From NCBI GenBank assembly GCA_959596515.1, contig CAUFXR010000086.1:1-11454 (forward strand): DNA of 11,454 nucleotides, read 5' to 3'. The position numbers were made by a program, and so were the translations under genes. The notes beneath the pieces were generated by a model. That model was given only the letters and a program-made list of their open reading frames with translations, ran no database searches and was not told where the DNA came from. Numbering within the stretch: the first letter of the stretch is position 1; each line of letters opens with the position of its first letter. This document shows, piece after piece, positions 1 to 5,823 of the stretch. This DNA is from an uncultured Oscillospiraceae bacterium (GTDB lineage Bacteria > Bacillota > Clostridia > Oscillospirales > Acutalibacteraceae).

Positions 1-33
1 GCTGCTTAAACAGTTTTTAGCTAAAATTATTGT

Positions 34-1302
34 CTAACTTTTTGGGGTCACTTCATACGGGTCCAAAGGCGTTTTTTGTTTTTGAAAGCACAGAACTCCT
101 ACCGTCAGCAGGATGGGAAATAACAGGCCCGCCGCCAGGCCAACTTTCAAGCCAAATTGCTCCAGGGTGATTCCAAAGCTTTGGCACAGGTCCGCCGCTA
201 TTGGCAGCGACTGGCTGAAACCGGATACCTGACCGGTGAGGAACGGTCCCAGGGCACAGCCCATATCTCCCGCTACCGCCAGCAAGCCGAACATAGCAGT
301 TCCTCCCATTGGGATGTTTCTGGCGGTAACGCTGAGGGTACCGGGCCACAGCAAGCTGACACCAAAACCGCAGACAGCGCAGCCAGCCAGAGACAAAAGG
401 GAATTCAGGGACAAGGCGGTAACGCCGTAGCAAACGACACACAGCAAGCCGCACAGCAGCAGGGCGTTTTTCAAATTGATCTTGTGGCCGTAGAAGCCGT
501 ACAGAGTCCGGCCAACCGCCATAAAAATAGCGAAGAGAAACGGGCCCAATAAATCTCCCATCAATTTGGATACCTGAAGGCCCTTTTCCGCAAACAAAGA
601 GGACCATTGTGACATTCCCATTTCCGAGGCGCCCGCGGCAAGCATCATCAGTACGGCGATGAGAAACAGCTTATTTTTCAGCAACATTTTGAACGGAACA
701 GGCTGGTGGGCCTGTTCCTTGGGCTCAATCACCGGTACCTTGGCGCACAAAAAGGTGTTGCACAAGGGAATCAGCGCCCAAAACACGGGCAGTAAAAACC
801 AAAAGCCTTCCCCCAGGCTCCAGATCAGCAAGGTAGAGACCAGTACTACCGCCGCCTGACCCCAGCAGTAAAAGGAGTGCAGCAAACTCATGGCTTTTTC
901 CTTTTCCTCACCGGGCAAACTGTCCACCAGCGGACTAATCAGCACCTCGATATATCCGCCTCCCACCGCGTAAACAATTACGGCGACCAGCAGGCCGGCA
1001 AACGCCGAGGGAAGTATCTGGGGCAGGATCACCAAAAAGACCAATCCGGCGATACAGAACAGGTGAGCGATCACCATACCGTTTTGGTATCCGATTTTAT
1101 CGGCAAACCGGGCAGCGGCCAGATCCACAAAAATCTGAGCCGTAAAATTAACCAGGATAAGACTTCCCACTTCCGCTAGGGTAACAGAAAACCTTCTTTG
1201 AAAAATCGTAAACAGCAAGGGCGTCAAATTGTTGATGATGGCCTGGGTCACATAAGCGCCGTAGCAGGCGATTCGGGTATGACGATAGGTTAATGATTTC
1301 AT
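34..1302 (-). CDS. MFS transporter, 12-TM major facilitator permease
   Basis: Encodes a 422-residue integral membrane protein with the length and hydrophobic pattern of a 12-helix major facilitator superfamily permease acting in the cytoplasmic membrane. Visible landmarks are the first helix with 'YVTQAIINNLTPLLF' near residues 17-31, the helix 2-3 loop 'RFADKIGYQNG' (about 65-75) in the place of the MFS loop motif, a glycine-rich 'VGGGYIEVLISP' around 113-124, and a second half starting near residue 205 after a hydrophilic linker ending in 'KEQAHQPVPF'. The GGGxxE and 'LLHSFYCWG' stretches recall the sugar/FHS-like MFS branch, but the substrate cannot be read from sequence. The ATG is fixed by an in-frame TGA two codons upstream. 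It lacks its own good ribosome site and overlaps the stop of a short upstream ORF (ATGA), suggesting coupled translation. The stop is TAG at 34-36; there is no clear terminator in the 33 bases left. Confidence 0.93.
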   Translation of the reverse strand: MKSLTYRHTRIACYGAYVTQAIINNLTPLLFTIFQRRFSVTLAEVGSLILVNFTAQIFVDLAAARFADKIGYQNGMVIAHLFCIAGLVFLVILPQILPSAFAGLLVAVIVYAVGGGYIEVLISPLVDSLPGEEKEKAMSLLHSFYCWGQAAVVLVSTLLIWSLGEGFWFLLPVFWALIPLCNTFLCAKVPVIEPKEQAHQPVPFKMLLKNKLFLIAVLMMLAAGASEMGMSQWSSLFAEKGLQVSKLMGDLLGPFLFAIFMAVGRTLYGFYGHKINLKNALLLCGLLCVVCYGVTALSLNSLLSLAGCAVCGFGVSLLWPGTLSVTARNIPMGGTAMFGLLAVAGDMGCALGPFLTGQVSGFSQSLPIAADLCQSFGITLEQFGLKVGLAAGLLFPILLTVGVLCFQKQKTPLDPYEVTPKS

Positions 1303-1328
1303 AATTTTTCAGGCTTCGAGCAATCCAC
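1299..1328 (-). CDS. Candidate nine-residue leader peptide coupled to the MFS gene
   Basis: On the minus strand a strong purine-rich ribosome site (GAGGAGGAAAGG, complement of 1332-1343) lies 8 bases before a GTG at 1328-1326. That GTG opens a ten-codon frame, V-D-C-S-K-P-E-K-L-stop, whose TGA (1301-1299) overlaps the ATG of the MFS gene as ATGA. The MFS start has no Shine-Dalgarno sequence of its own at normal distance, and an in-frame TGA just upstream rules out extending the MFS protein to use this site. The arrangement fits translational coupling by a minimal leader ORF. The peptide shows no codon runs typical of amino-acid attenuators. Alternative: an unusually distant ribosome site serves the ATG and the small ORF is incidental. 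Confidence 0.45.
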   Translation of the reverse strand: MDCSKPEKL

Positions 1329-1365
1329 GAACCTTTCCTCCTCTTCTTGTGTAAATTTTTGTCGA

Positions 1366-1724
1366 TCTGTGGTTCTAAACTAAGCTGTGATTCCGAGTCA
1401 ATTTATTCTTCCGGGCTAAGCTGTCGCTCTTTCACCAAGTGTTATCATCTTGAGCTAAGCAGGACCCAAGCCAAATACTACGCTTCCGGGTTCAGCCGTC
1501 ACCCTTTCGTCAAATGTTATCGTCTTGAGCTAAGCAGGACCCGAGCCAAATACTACGCTTCCGGGTTCAGCCGTCACCCTTTCGCCAAATGTTATCATCT
1601 TGAGCTAAGCAGGACCCAAGCCAAATACTACGCTTCCGGGTTCAGCTGTCACTCTTTCGCCAAATGTTATCATCTTGAGCTAAGCAGGACCTGAGCCAAA
1701 TACTACGCTTCCGGGTTCAGCTGG
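1366..1724. repeat. 75-bp tandem repeat array, about 4.8 units
   Basis: Exact 75-base periodicity is seen: the word GTTATC(A/G)TCTTGAGCTAAGC starts at 1441, 1516, 1591 and 1666, and CTTCCGGG at 1408, 1483, 1558, 1633 and 1708. A strongly diverged copy occupies about 1366-1440; the last copy stops at about 1724. The inner copies differ at only a few positions. A 115-codon plus-strand frame (1347-1694) runs through the array because 75 is a multiple of three, but every difference I can see between the good copies changes the amino acid (H/R, Q/R, V/A, R/C, P/S) and one makes the stop (CAA to TGA). That argues against a protein. Each unit carries an imperfect plus-sense hairpin, GGACCCAAGC - 10-base loop - GCTT-CC-GGGTTC, at 1462-1493, 1537-1568, 1612-1643 and 1687-1718. 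Confidence 0.95.
1372..1401 (-). promoter_or_regulatory. Candidate promoter for the leader/MFS transcript
   Basis: Read on the minus strand: TTGACT (complement of 1396-1401, 5 of 6 to the sigma-A -35 box), an 18-base spacer, then TAGAAC (complement of 1372-1377, 4 of 6 to -10). A transcript would start near 1365, just before the strong ribosome site at 1343-1332. The boxes lie inside the degenerate first copy of the 75-bp array. Proposed from box matching only; the -10 is weak. Confidence 0.35.
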
Positions 1725-2111
1725 GGAAAAAGCGATTTCCAACCACCGTTTGCGGTGGACCTCTTCAGTCTCTGTTAGCCTGCATCGCCTGCTACACAGT
1801 TAAGAGCAGAAGGTTTCCGTTTTAACACCCGACTTATTGACTGGTTAATCCGCCTAACCCCTAACCTATGATCCGCGGAAATCTATAGTCTATAAAAGTC
1901 TAATACTGAAAGCGTATTCTTCTGGGTTACCTGTACACTCTGTAAGACGAAAGCCTTGCCGCAGGGAAATTTTTGGGTAGGCCCAGCGGATTCTTCCTCG
2001 ACAAAATCGCCCTATGGCACCAATGTGCGGAACGCCTGAGAAGCCATGCGCTCTTGATAGCACAAACCAGTAAAACACCAAAATCAAGTGGCGAAAACAA
2101 GGAACATCCGT
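1725..2111. other. Gene-free stretch with several stem-loops, function unknown
   Basis: No convincing reading frame occurs here. Inverted repeats are present: CCACCG/CGGTGG around a 4-base loop at 1743-1758; a 10-pair stem CTGGGTTACC with GGTAGGCCCAG (1922-1931 with 1976-1986, two G-U pairs and one bulged A); and a 10-pair stem CGCTCTTGAT with ATCAAG-T-GGCG (2049-2058 with 2083-2093). A TTGACT at 1837-1842 resembles a -35 box, but no good -10 follows at the right distance. The density of stems suggests a structured RNA or leader upstream of the DUF1275 gene, or on the opposite strand toward the MFS gene. It does not match tmRNA, RNase P RNA, 6S RNA, T-box or TPP riboswitch landmarks that I can recognise by eye. 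Confidence 0.4.
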
Positions 2112-2117
2112 TATAAT
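2112..2117 (+). promoter_or_regulatory. -10 box of the DUF1275 gene
   Basis: A perfect TATAAT lies 35 bases before the start codon of the downstream gene. The -35 position (about 2089-2094, TGGCGA) is a poor match and falls inside the right arm of the stem at 2049-2093, so promoter access and that structure may compete. Support is the exact -10 and its distance to the gene. Confidence 0.5.
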
Positions 2118-2151
2118 AGTAAAAGAGACCGGACTCAAAGGAGAGAGCTAA

Positions 2152-2832
2152 ATGATTCGCAAGCCAAAGCAAATGTCGGAATCCATGGTCCTGGGCGTGG
2201 TGCTCACCCTGGCGGGAGGCTTTCAGGACGCCTATTCCTACAACTGCCGGGGACAGGTATTCGCCAACGCCCAAACCGGGAACATCGTCCTGCTGGGACA
2301 AAACATCGCCAGCGGCAACTTTCAAAACGCCCTTCACTACCTGTTTCCCCTGCTAGCATTTTTAGCTGGGGTTTACCTGAGCGAATGGGTCCGGGAACTG
2401 TGTAAAAATTTTCAAAAACTCCACTGGCGCCAGATCGTGCTGGCTTTCGAAATCGTTATGCTGGCCATCGCCGGACTGCTTCCGCAAAACCTTAACGTGG
2501 TGTCCAATGTGCTCATGTCCTTTGCCTGTGCCATGCAGGTGGACAGTTTCCGCAAATTCCGGGGGATTCCCTGCGCCACTACCATGTGCATCGGCAATAT
2601 GCGCAGCGGTACCGAGCTTTTATGCAGATATCACATTACCAAGGATCCGGAATTAAGACGAAAAAGCTTACATTATTACTTTATTATTCTGGTGTTTGCC
2701 ATAGGCGCCGCTATCGGCGCGGTGGTGTCCCAAAAATTTGGCAATCCCTCTATCTGGATTGCCGCCGGTCTGATGTTTCTCGGCTTTATTTTGATGTTTG
2801 TGAAAGAGGAGATCCAGGGCGAAACCGAATAG
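2152..2832 (+). CDS. DUF1275/YoaK family membrane protein
   Basis: Encodes a 226-residue hydrophobic protein of the YoaK/DUF1275 family, a roughly six-helix membrane protein of unknown biochemical role. Family landmarks are the N-terminal 'LAGGFQDAYSYNCRG' (residues about 20-34), then 'FANAQTGNIVLLGQN' (37-51), and a mid-protein 'CAMQVDSFRKFRG' followed by 'ATTMCIGNMRSGTELL'. Length is normal for the family. ATG 2152 follows AAAGGAG with good spacing; an N-terminal basic stretch (MIRKPK) precedes the first helix. It is alone on its strand here, with a -10 box 35 bases upstream and an intrinsic terminator 35 bases downstream, so it is probably monocistronic. Identification by motif is firm; substrate or function is unknown. 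Confidence 0.92.
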   Translation: MIRKPKQMSESMVLGVVLTLAGGFQDAYSYNCRGQVFANAQTGNIVLLGQNIASGNFQNALHYLFPLLAFLAGVYLSEWVRELCKNFQKLHWRQIVLAFEIVMLAIAGLLPQNLNVVSNVLMSFACAMQVDSFRKFRGIPCATTMCIGNMRSGTELLCRYHITKDPELRRKSLHYYFIILVFAIGAAIGAVVSQKFGNPSIWIAAGLMFLGFILMFVKEEIQGETE

Positions 2833-2866
2833 ACTCCACAGTTATCTCGACCACGTCAGATTTTCT

Positions 2867-2900
2867 AGCGTCCCGGTTGTTTTACCGGGGCGCTTTTTTT
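2867..2900 (+). terminator. Intrinsic terminator of the DUF1275 gene
   Basis: An 11-pair stem, AGCGTCCCGGT (2867-2877) with ACCGGGGCGCT (2884-2894, one U-G pair), has a 6-base loop and runs into T7 (2894-2900). It lies 34 bases after the stop codon. Confidence 0.92.
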
Positions 2901-3207
2901 CGCCGTTTTTTCAGAAGGATTCTTCCCATCCGCCAGCCACCGATTCTTCTTTTACCGTTTCTTCAGCAGAAACTGCAGAGCCTTCCGCGATTTCTCCTGT
3001 CGCCACAAAAACCTACCGCCACAAAAAAACTGCCGCCATAAGAAAACCTTCTCCTGCCGGCAGAAGCAGAAAGCCGCGGCGCCGGCAGCTTGGCGGACGG
3101 CATGGCGGCCGGCATGTGAATGATCCAAATCGCTTTTGCCGTCACGGTTCAGGGCTACCTGCCGAATCCCATAGGCCGCACCGCCGGAATCAAAGCCAGA
3201 TTTTCTC
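2901..3207. other. Intergenic stretch without a supported gene
   Basis: This lies between the converging DUF1275 and Nudix genes. It has short imperfect CCGCCACAAAAA-type repeats around 3000-3040 and GC-rich GCCGGC-containing sequence at 3054-3115. Open frames exist on both strands but have no ribosome site, no recognisable motif and a composition biased by the CCG/GCC repeats. No clear terminator for the Nudix gene was found. Confidence 0.5.
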
Positions 3208-3591
3208 TTACCCCTGTCGGATGAGCCGCTCCACCAAAGGGCGGTCCGCCGGGCAGAAAGAAAAATCCGTGAGTTCCTCTGGAGAAACCCAGCGGATCTC
3301 CAGATGAACTCTTTTTTCCGGTTCGCCTTTTACAATGCTCCCGTTGTAAAACGCAAAGCTGTATGGTCCGTCGGGATACTGGTAGACCATCTCTTCTTCC
3401 AGCCCCTGAATCTGAATTTCCACTCCAAGCTCCTCCCGGCACTCCCGAATGGCACATTCCTCTCCGGTCTCGCCCGGCTCGATTTTGCCGCCGGGGAACT
3501 CCCAAAGATAAGCACAGCTTCCGCCGGGCCCCCGCCGGCAAATTAAGATGTTATTCTTTCTTCGCAAAACAGCCGCCGCTATCCGTTTCAT
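3208..3591 (-). CDS. Nudix hydrolase, MutT-like
   Basis: A 127-residue single-domain Nudix hydrolase; such enzymes hydrolyse a nucleoside diphosphate linked to another group, with a metal bound by the Nudix box. The full box is present as G35 (x5) E41 (x7) R49-E50-C-R-E53-E54-L-G56-V57, preceded by 'LWEFPGGK' (29-36), the pattern of MutT/NudG-like enzymes that sanitise oxidised or modified dNTPs/CTP. 'RWVSPEEL' near residues 104-111 is the usual late Nudix segment. The start ATG follows AAGGTGAG at close spacing. The length is normal for the MutT-like group. Exact substrate (8-oxo-dGTP, 5-methyl-CTP or other) cannot be decided. It lies 196 bp downstream of the YjbQ gene on the same strand; co-transcription is possible but unsupported. 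Confidence 0.93.
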   Translation of the reverse strand: MKRIAAAVLRRKNNILICRRGPGGSCAYLWEFPGGKIEPGETGEECAIRECREELGVEIQIQGLEEEMVYQYPDGPYSFAFYNGSIVKGEPEKRVHLEIRWVSPEELTDFSFCPADRPLVERLIRQG

Positions 3592-3787
3592 TTTCTCACC
3601 TTGCCATTTTTCGGTATGTGGGCGCTTCTAATCATCAGAGGCCCTATTCCGGACGGTCCGCGTCTTTCCGCCGTGGGTCAATTCTCTTGAAATCGCGCGG
3701 GATTCTTCTCTTCCCTAAAAAGTGACCCTTCTAACGCCGCTTTTCATCCAAAGCGCCTGATATTTCAGCGCAATCGCCGCCCTTTAT

Positions 3788-4213
3788 TCAGCAGAACCGC
3801 ACTTCCCCTTGAGGCACACTGCCCAGCACCTTAACGTAAAACCGGCGGTTTCTCGGACCGTCAAACTCACAGAAATAAATTCCCTGCCAAGTGCCCAGTA
3901 CCAGTCCGCCGTTTTCAATCAGCACTGTAGCGCTGCTGCCCATAAAGCTGGCTTTCAGGTGGGCGGTGGTGTTTCCTTCCATATGCCGGTACTCCGGACG
4001 GTCCGGAAATGTCTTTTTCAAGCCGAACAGCATATCTTTCACCACATTAGGGTCCGCATTCTCGTTAATCGTGATCCCGGCCGTGGTGTGCGGGCTGTAA
4101 ATCACGCAGATGCCATCCTGAACCCCGCTTTTCCGCACCGCGTCTCTCACCTGCTGGGTCACGTTGTAGAAGCCCTCGTCGTCAGTCCGAACTGGATATT
4201 CAAATTTTTCCAT
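3788..4213 (-). CDS. YjbQ/UPF0047 family protein, putative secondary thiamine-phosphate synthase
   Basis: A 141-residue protein spanning a complete YjbQ (UPF0047, TIGR00149) domain. Conserved stretches are 'YSPHTTAGITINENADPNV' (39-57, H42), 'RHMEGNTTAHLKASFMGSS' (76-94, H77 and H85) and 'LGTWQGIYFCEFDGPRNR' (106-123). The histidines are the expected metal or substrate ligands of this beta-barrel family. E. coli YjbQ has been reported to have weak thiamine-phosphate synthase activity, hence the common product name; the physiological role in Clostridia is not settled. Start ATG follows AAAGGAAG with 8 bases spacing. No TPP riboswitch is visible in the 250 bases upstream, so the sequence gives no support for thiamine control. 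Confidence 0.92.
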   Translation of the reverse strand: MEKFEYPVRTDDEGFYNVTQQVRDAVRKSGVQDGICVIYSPHTTAGITINENADPNVVKDMLFGLKKTFPDRPEYRHMEGNTTAHLKASFMGSSATVLIENGGLVLGTWQGIYFCEFDGPRNRRFYVKVLGSVPQGEVRFC

Positions 4214-4465
4214 CTAATTTCTTCCTTTCACATGATTGAATCCGCGAACGGCCTAAAACACGTCCGCCTTGTCGCCTTTGAGATCAGAAATCCCGTCCGT
4301 CCCGGAAATCCCGAAATTTTCAAACAAGCCCCAAACTTGCTCTCTCAGCGCGGAAGGCCGCGGGCCTGTTTTTTCCGCGGAAACCAAATCGGACGGACCG
4401 CTCGGTTCTGTTCTATTTCCCTGTGTCCTCTCTGAAAGCCGGCGCCTTCCCGGCCGACGGTCACC

Positions 4466-5254
4466 CTACTGTTTTTCCGGCCGGTATTCCCAGCCGCAGT
4501 CGTTATGATATACCATCAGCTTCGTCATGCCGCCGTCCACCGTGATGGTCTCCCCGTTGATAAAGCTGTTGCCCTCATCGCATAAAAACAGGGCCGCCCT
4601 GGCGATATCTTCCGGTACGCCGATCCTTCCGGACGGATGCTGACTCAGATCCTCCGGGGAAACCTCGGGAACATAGTCCTCCCGGTAATAAGCCCCGGTA
4701 TCGATCCATCCCGGGGCAATGGCGTTTACCCGAACCCGTCCCGACAGACTGACCGCCATGGCGTGGGTCAGGGCGGTAATCCCGCCTTTGGCCGCCGTAT
4801 AGCTTTCCGTGTCTTTCTGAGACTGAAACGCTCTGGTGGATGAAATATTTACCACGGCGCCGCCCGGATTGAAATACGGGAGAAAACACTGTGTCAGATA
4901 ATAAGGCGCTGCCACCCCTACTTTTAAAACCGCCAGAAAATCCTCATAGCCGCAGGGGGTTAAAATTCCGCCTCTGCTAATACACATATTGTTGATTAGA
5001 TAATCAATATTACCAAAAGTATTAGAAACCTTCTGAACAAAAGCTTCCAAAGCCTCCTGTTTTTCCCCATCCCCGTGAAAAAACAAGACCTCTTTCCCCG
5101 CCTTTTGAAGCATCCCGAGATTTTCCTCCCCGGCCTCCCGGTTACAATCGAAAAACGCGACCCGGCATCCGGCCTCTGCGAACGCCCGGGTCAGGCATCT
5201 GCCGATGCCTAATGCCCCGCCGGTAATCACCGCCGTTTTATTTTGAACTCCCAT
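4466..5254 (-). CDS. SDR family NAD(P)-dependent oxidoreductase
   Basis: A 262-residue classical short-chain dehydrogenase/reductase. It has the Rossmann glycine motif TGGALGIG (11-18), an acidic residue D36 after the second strand ('VAFFDCN') that favours NAD(H), 'NNM' at 88-90 in place of the usual NNAG, the catalytic S139 in 'VVNISSTRAF', and Y152-x3-K156 ('SYTAAKGG'). The segment 'VNAIAPGWIDTG' (176-187) and the C-terminal 'NGETITVDGGMTKLMVYHND' (233-252) are typical of glucose/3-oxoacyl-reductase-like SDRs in Clostridia; the substrate is undetermined. ATG 5254 is preceded by GGAGG at about 7 bases. A short GC hairpin (4438-4454) with only a weak T tract follows the stop and is a poor terminator. 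Upstream, the AT-rich DNA at about 5369-5397 could hold the promoter (minus-strand TATACT at 5374-5369, no good -35). Confidence 0.93.
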   Translation of the reverse strand: MGVQNKTAVITGGALGIGRCLTRAFAEAGCRVAFFDCNREAGEENLGMLQKAGKEVLFFHGDGEKQEALEAFVQKVSNTFGNIDYLINNMCISRGGILTPCGYEDFLAVLKVGVAAPYYLTQCFLPYFNPGGAVVNISSTRAFQSQKDTESYTAAKGGITALTHAMAVSLSGRVRVNAIAPGWIDTGAYYREDYVPEVSPEDLSQHPSGRIGVPEDIARAALFLCDEGNSFINGETITVDGGMTKLMVYHNDCGWEYRPEKQ

Positions 5255-5447
5255 GCTTTTTCCTCCTTCCTCATGCGGCCCTATCTTACTCTGAAAAAGC
5301 GGTTTTCCTCTTCTTTCTTCTTGGAAAACCTTCCCGATACGGTTAAAACAAAATTCAGCTCAATAATTAGTATAATTTTTCTCTATCTATACAAAAAGTA
5401 AATTTAAATCATCAAATCACCGCGCCGCCTTACGCGAAATTTCCGCC

Positions 5448-5486
5448 GCAGTATCCCGGAGCAGCATTCTGGGGCAGTATCCCGGA
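5448..5486. repeat. Short direct duplication of 26 bp period
   Basis: The 13-mer GCAGTATCCCGGA occurs at 5448-5460 and again at 5474-5486. It sits just before the 66-bp array and is unrelated to its unit. Probably a separate small tandem duplication. Confidence 0.8.
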
Positions 5487-5494
5487 GGCGACCA

Positions 5495-5659
5495 CCCATC
5501 GGTGCCGGCCTGTGGTTTGCCCCGGGCGCTGGTGCACTGCCACACACCGTATTGACCGCACCCATCGGTGCCGGTCCGCGGTTTGCCCCGGGCGCTGGCG
5601 CACTGCCACACACCGTATTGACCGCACTCATCGGTGCTGATCCGCGCTTTGCCCCGGGC
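5495..5659. repeat. 66-bp tandem repeat, 2.5 units
   Basis: Two units (5495-5560 and 5561-5626) differ at only 4 of 66 bases; a third, diverged half-unit follows (5627-5659). The shared core is CCATCGGTGCCGG, then TTTGCCCCGGGCGCTGG, CACTGCCACACACCG and TATTGACCGCA. The period is a multiple of three, and the minus strand is open in all three frames across the array, including frames with 22-residue repeats such as 'CGQYGVWQC' or 'AVNTVCGSAPAPGAN'. None has a ribosome site or a good start codon, so I do not call a gene. The array ends about 95 bases before the -10 box of the efflux operon. Confidence 0.92.
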
Positions 5660-5753
5660 CGGGAAACTGAGGTTATTATAACACGGCTTTTCCAAACGCG
5701 CAGCGGGAAATTTGAAAAAATTTACAAATTGTTACATTCTTTTTTTCTTTGTG

Positions 5754-5762
5754 TGATATAAT
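5754..5762 (+). promoter_or_regulatory. Extended -10 promoter of the efflux operon
   Basis: TGATATAAT gives a perfect TATAAT (5757-5762) with the extended TGn. The upstream -35 region is poor (GTTACA at 5731-5736 is 20 bases away), which the extended -10 could compensate. A- and T-rich DNA at 5708-5748 may help as an UP-like element. Expected start of transcription is near 5769, just before the palindrome. Confidence 0.7.
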
Positions 5763-5774
5763 ACAAACGTGTGT

Positions 5775-5792
5775 CGACCGACCGGTCGGTCG
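5775..5792 (+). promoter_or_regulatory. 18-bp perfect palindrome, probable TetR-family operator
   Basis: CGACCGACCGGTCGGTCG is a perfect inverted repeat with no spacer, centred between 5783 and 5784. It starts about 6 bases downstream of the predicted transcription start and 18 bases before the ribosome site of the pump gene. TetR-family dimers usually bind compact palindromes of this size, and ACCGACCGGTCGGT-like cores are common among them. The TetR gene at the end of the same operon is the obvious candidate. A repressor here would block initiation or early elongation. Confidence 0.72.
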
Positions 5793-5823
5793 GAAGAAAA
5801 CAGGTTGCCAGGAGGACTACTCT

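Noticed and set aside
1347..1694. 115-codon plus-strand ORF through the 75-bp array.
   Set aside because: It exists because the period is divisible by three. All differences between the good copies change the amino acid or create the stop, and no ribosome site precedes it.
1366..1724. CRISPR array.
   Set aside because: The entire 75-bp unit is conserved, with no variable spacers between short constant repeats, and there are no cas genes.
3120..3224. Small plus-strand ORF (34 residues, starting MIQIAFAVTVQGYLPNP) ending inside the Nudix gene.
   Set aside because: Protein-like at first sight, but it has no ribosome site, overlaps the opposite-strand Nudix C-terminus and has no recognisable family.
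3648..4007. Shared near-palindrome TCCGGACGGTCCG at 3648-3660 (intergenic) and 3993-4007 (inside the YjbQ gene).
   Set aside because: One copy is explained by codons for Arg-Pro-Glu-Tyr in a conserved protein; CCGGACGG-like words are frequent in this GC-rich stretch. Two copies do not make an operator.
4214..4465. Possible TPP riboswitch before the YjbQ gene, suggested by a CTGAGAG word.
   Set aside because: The rest of the thi-box pattern (ACCTGATCTGGATAAT-like segment) is absent in the 250 bases before the gene.
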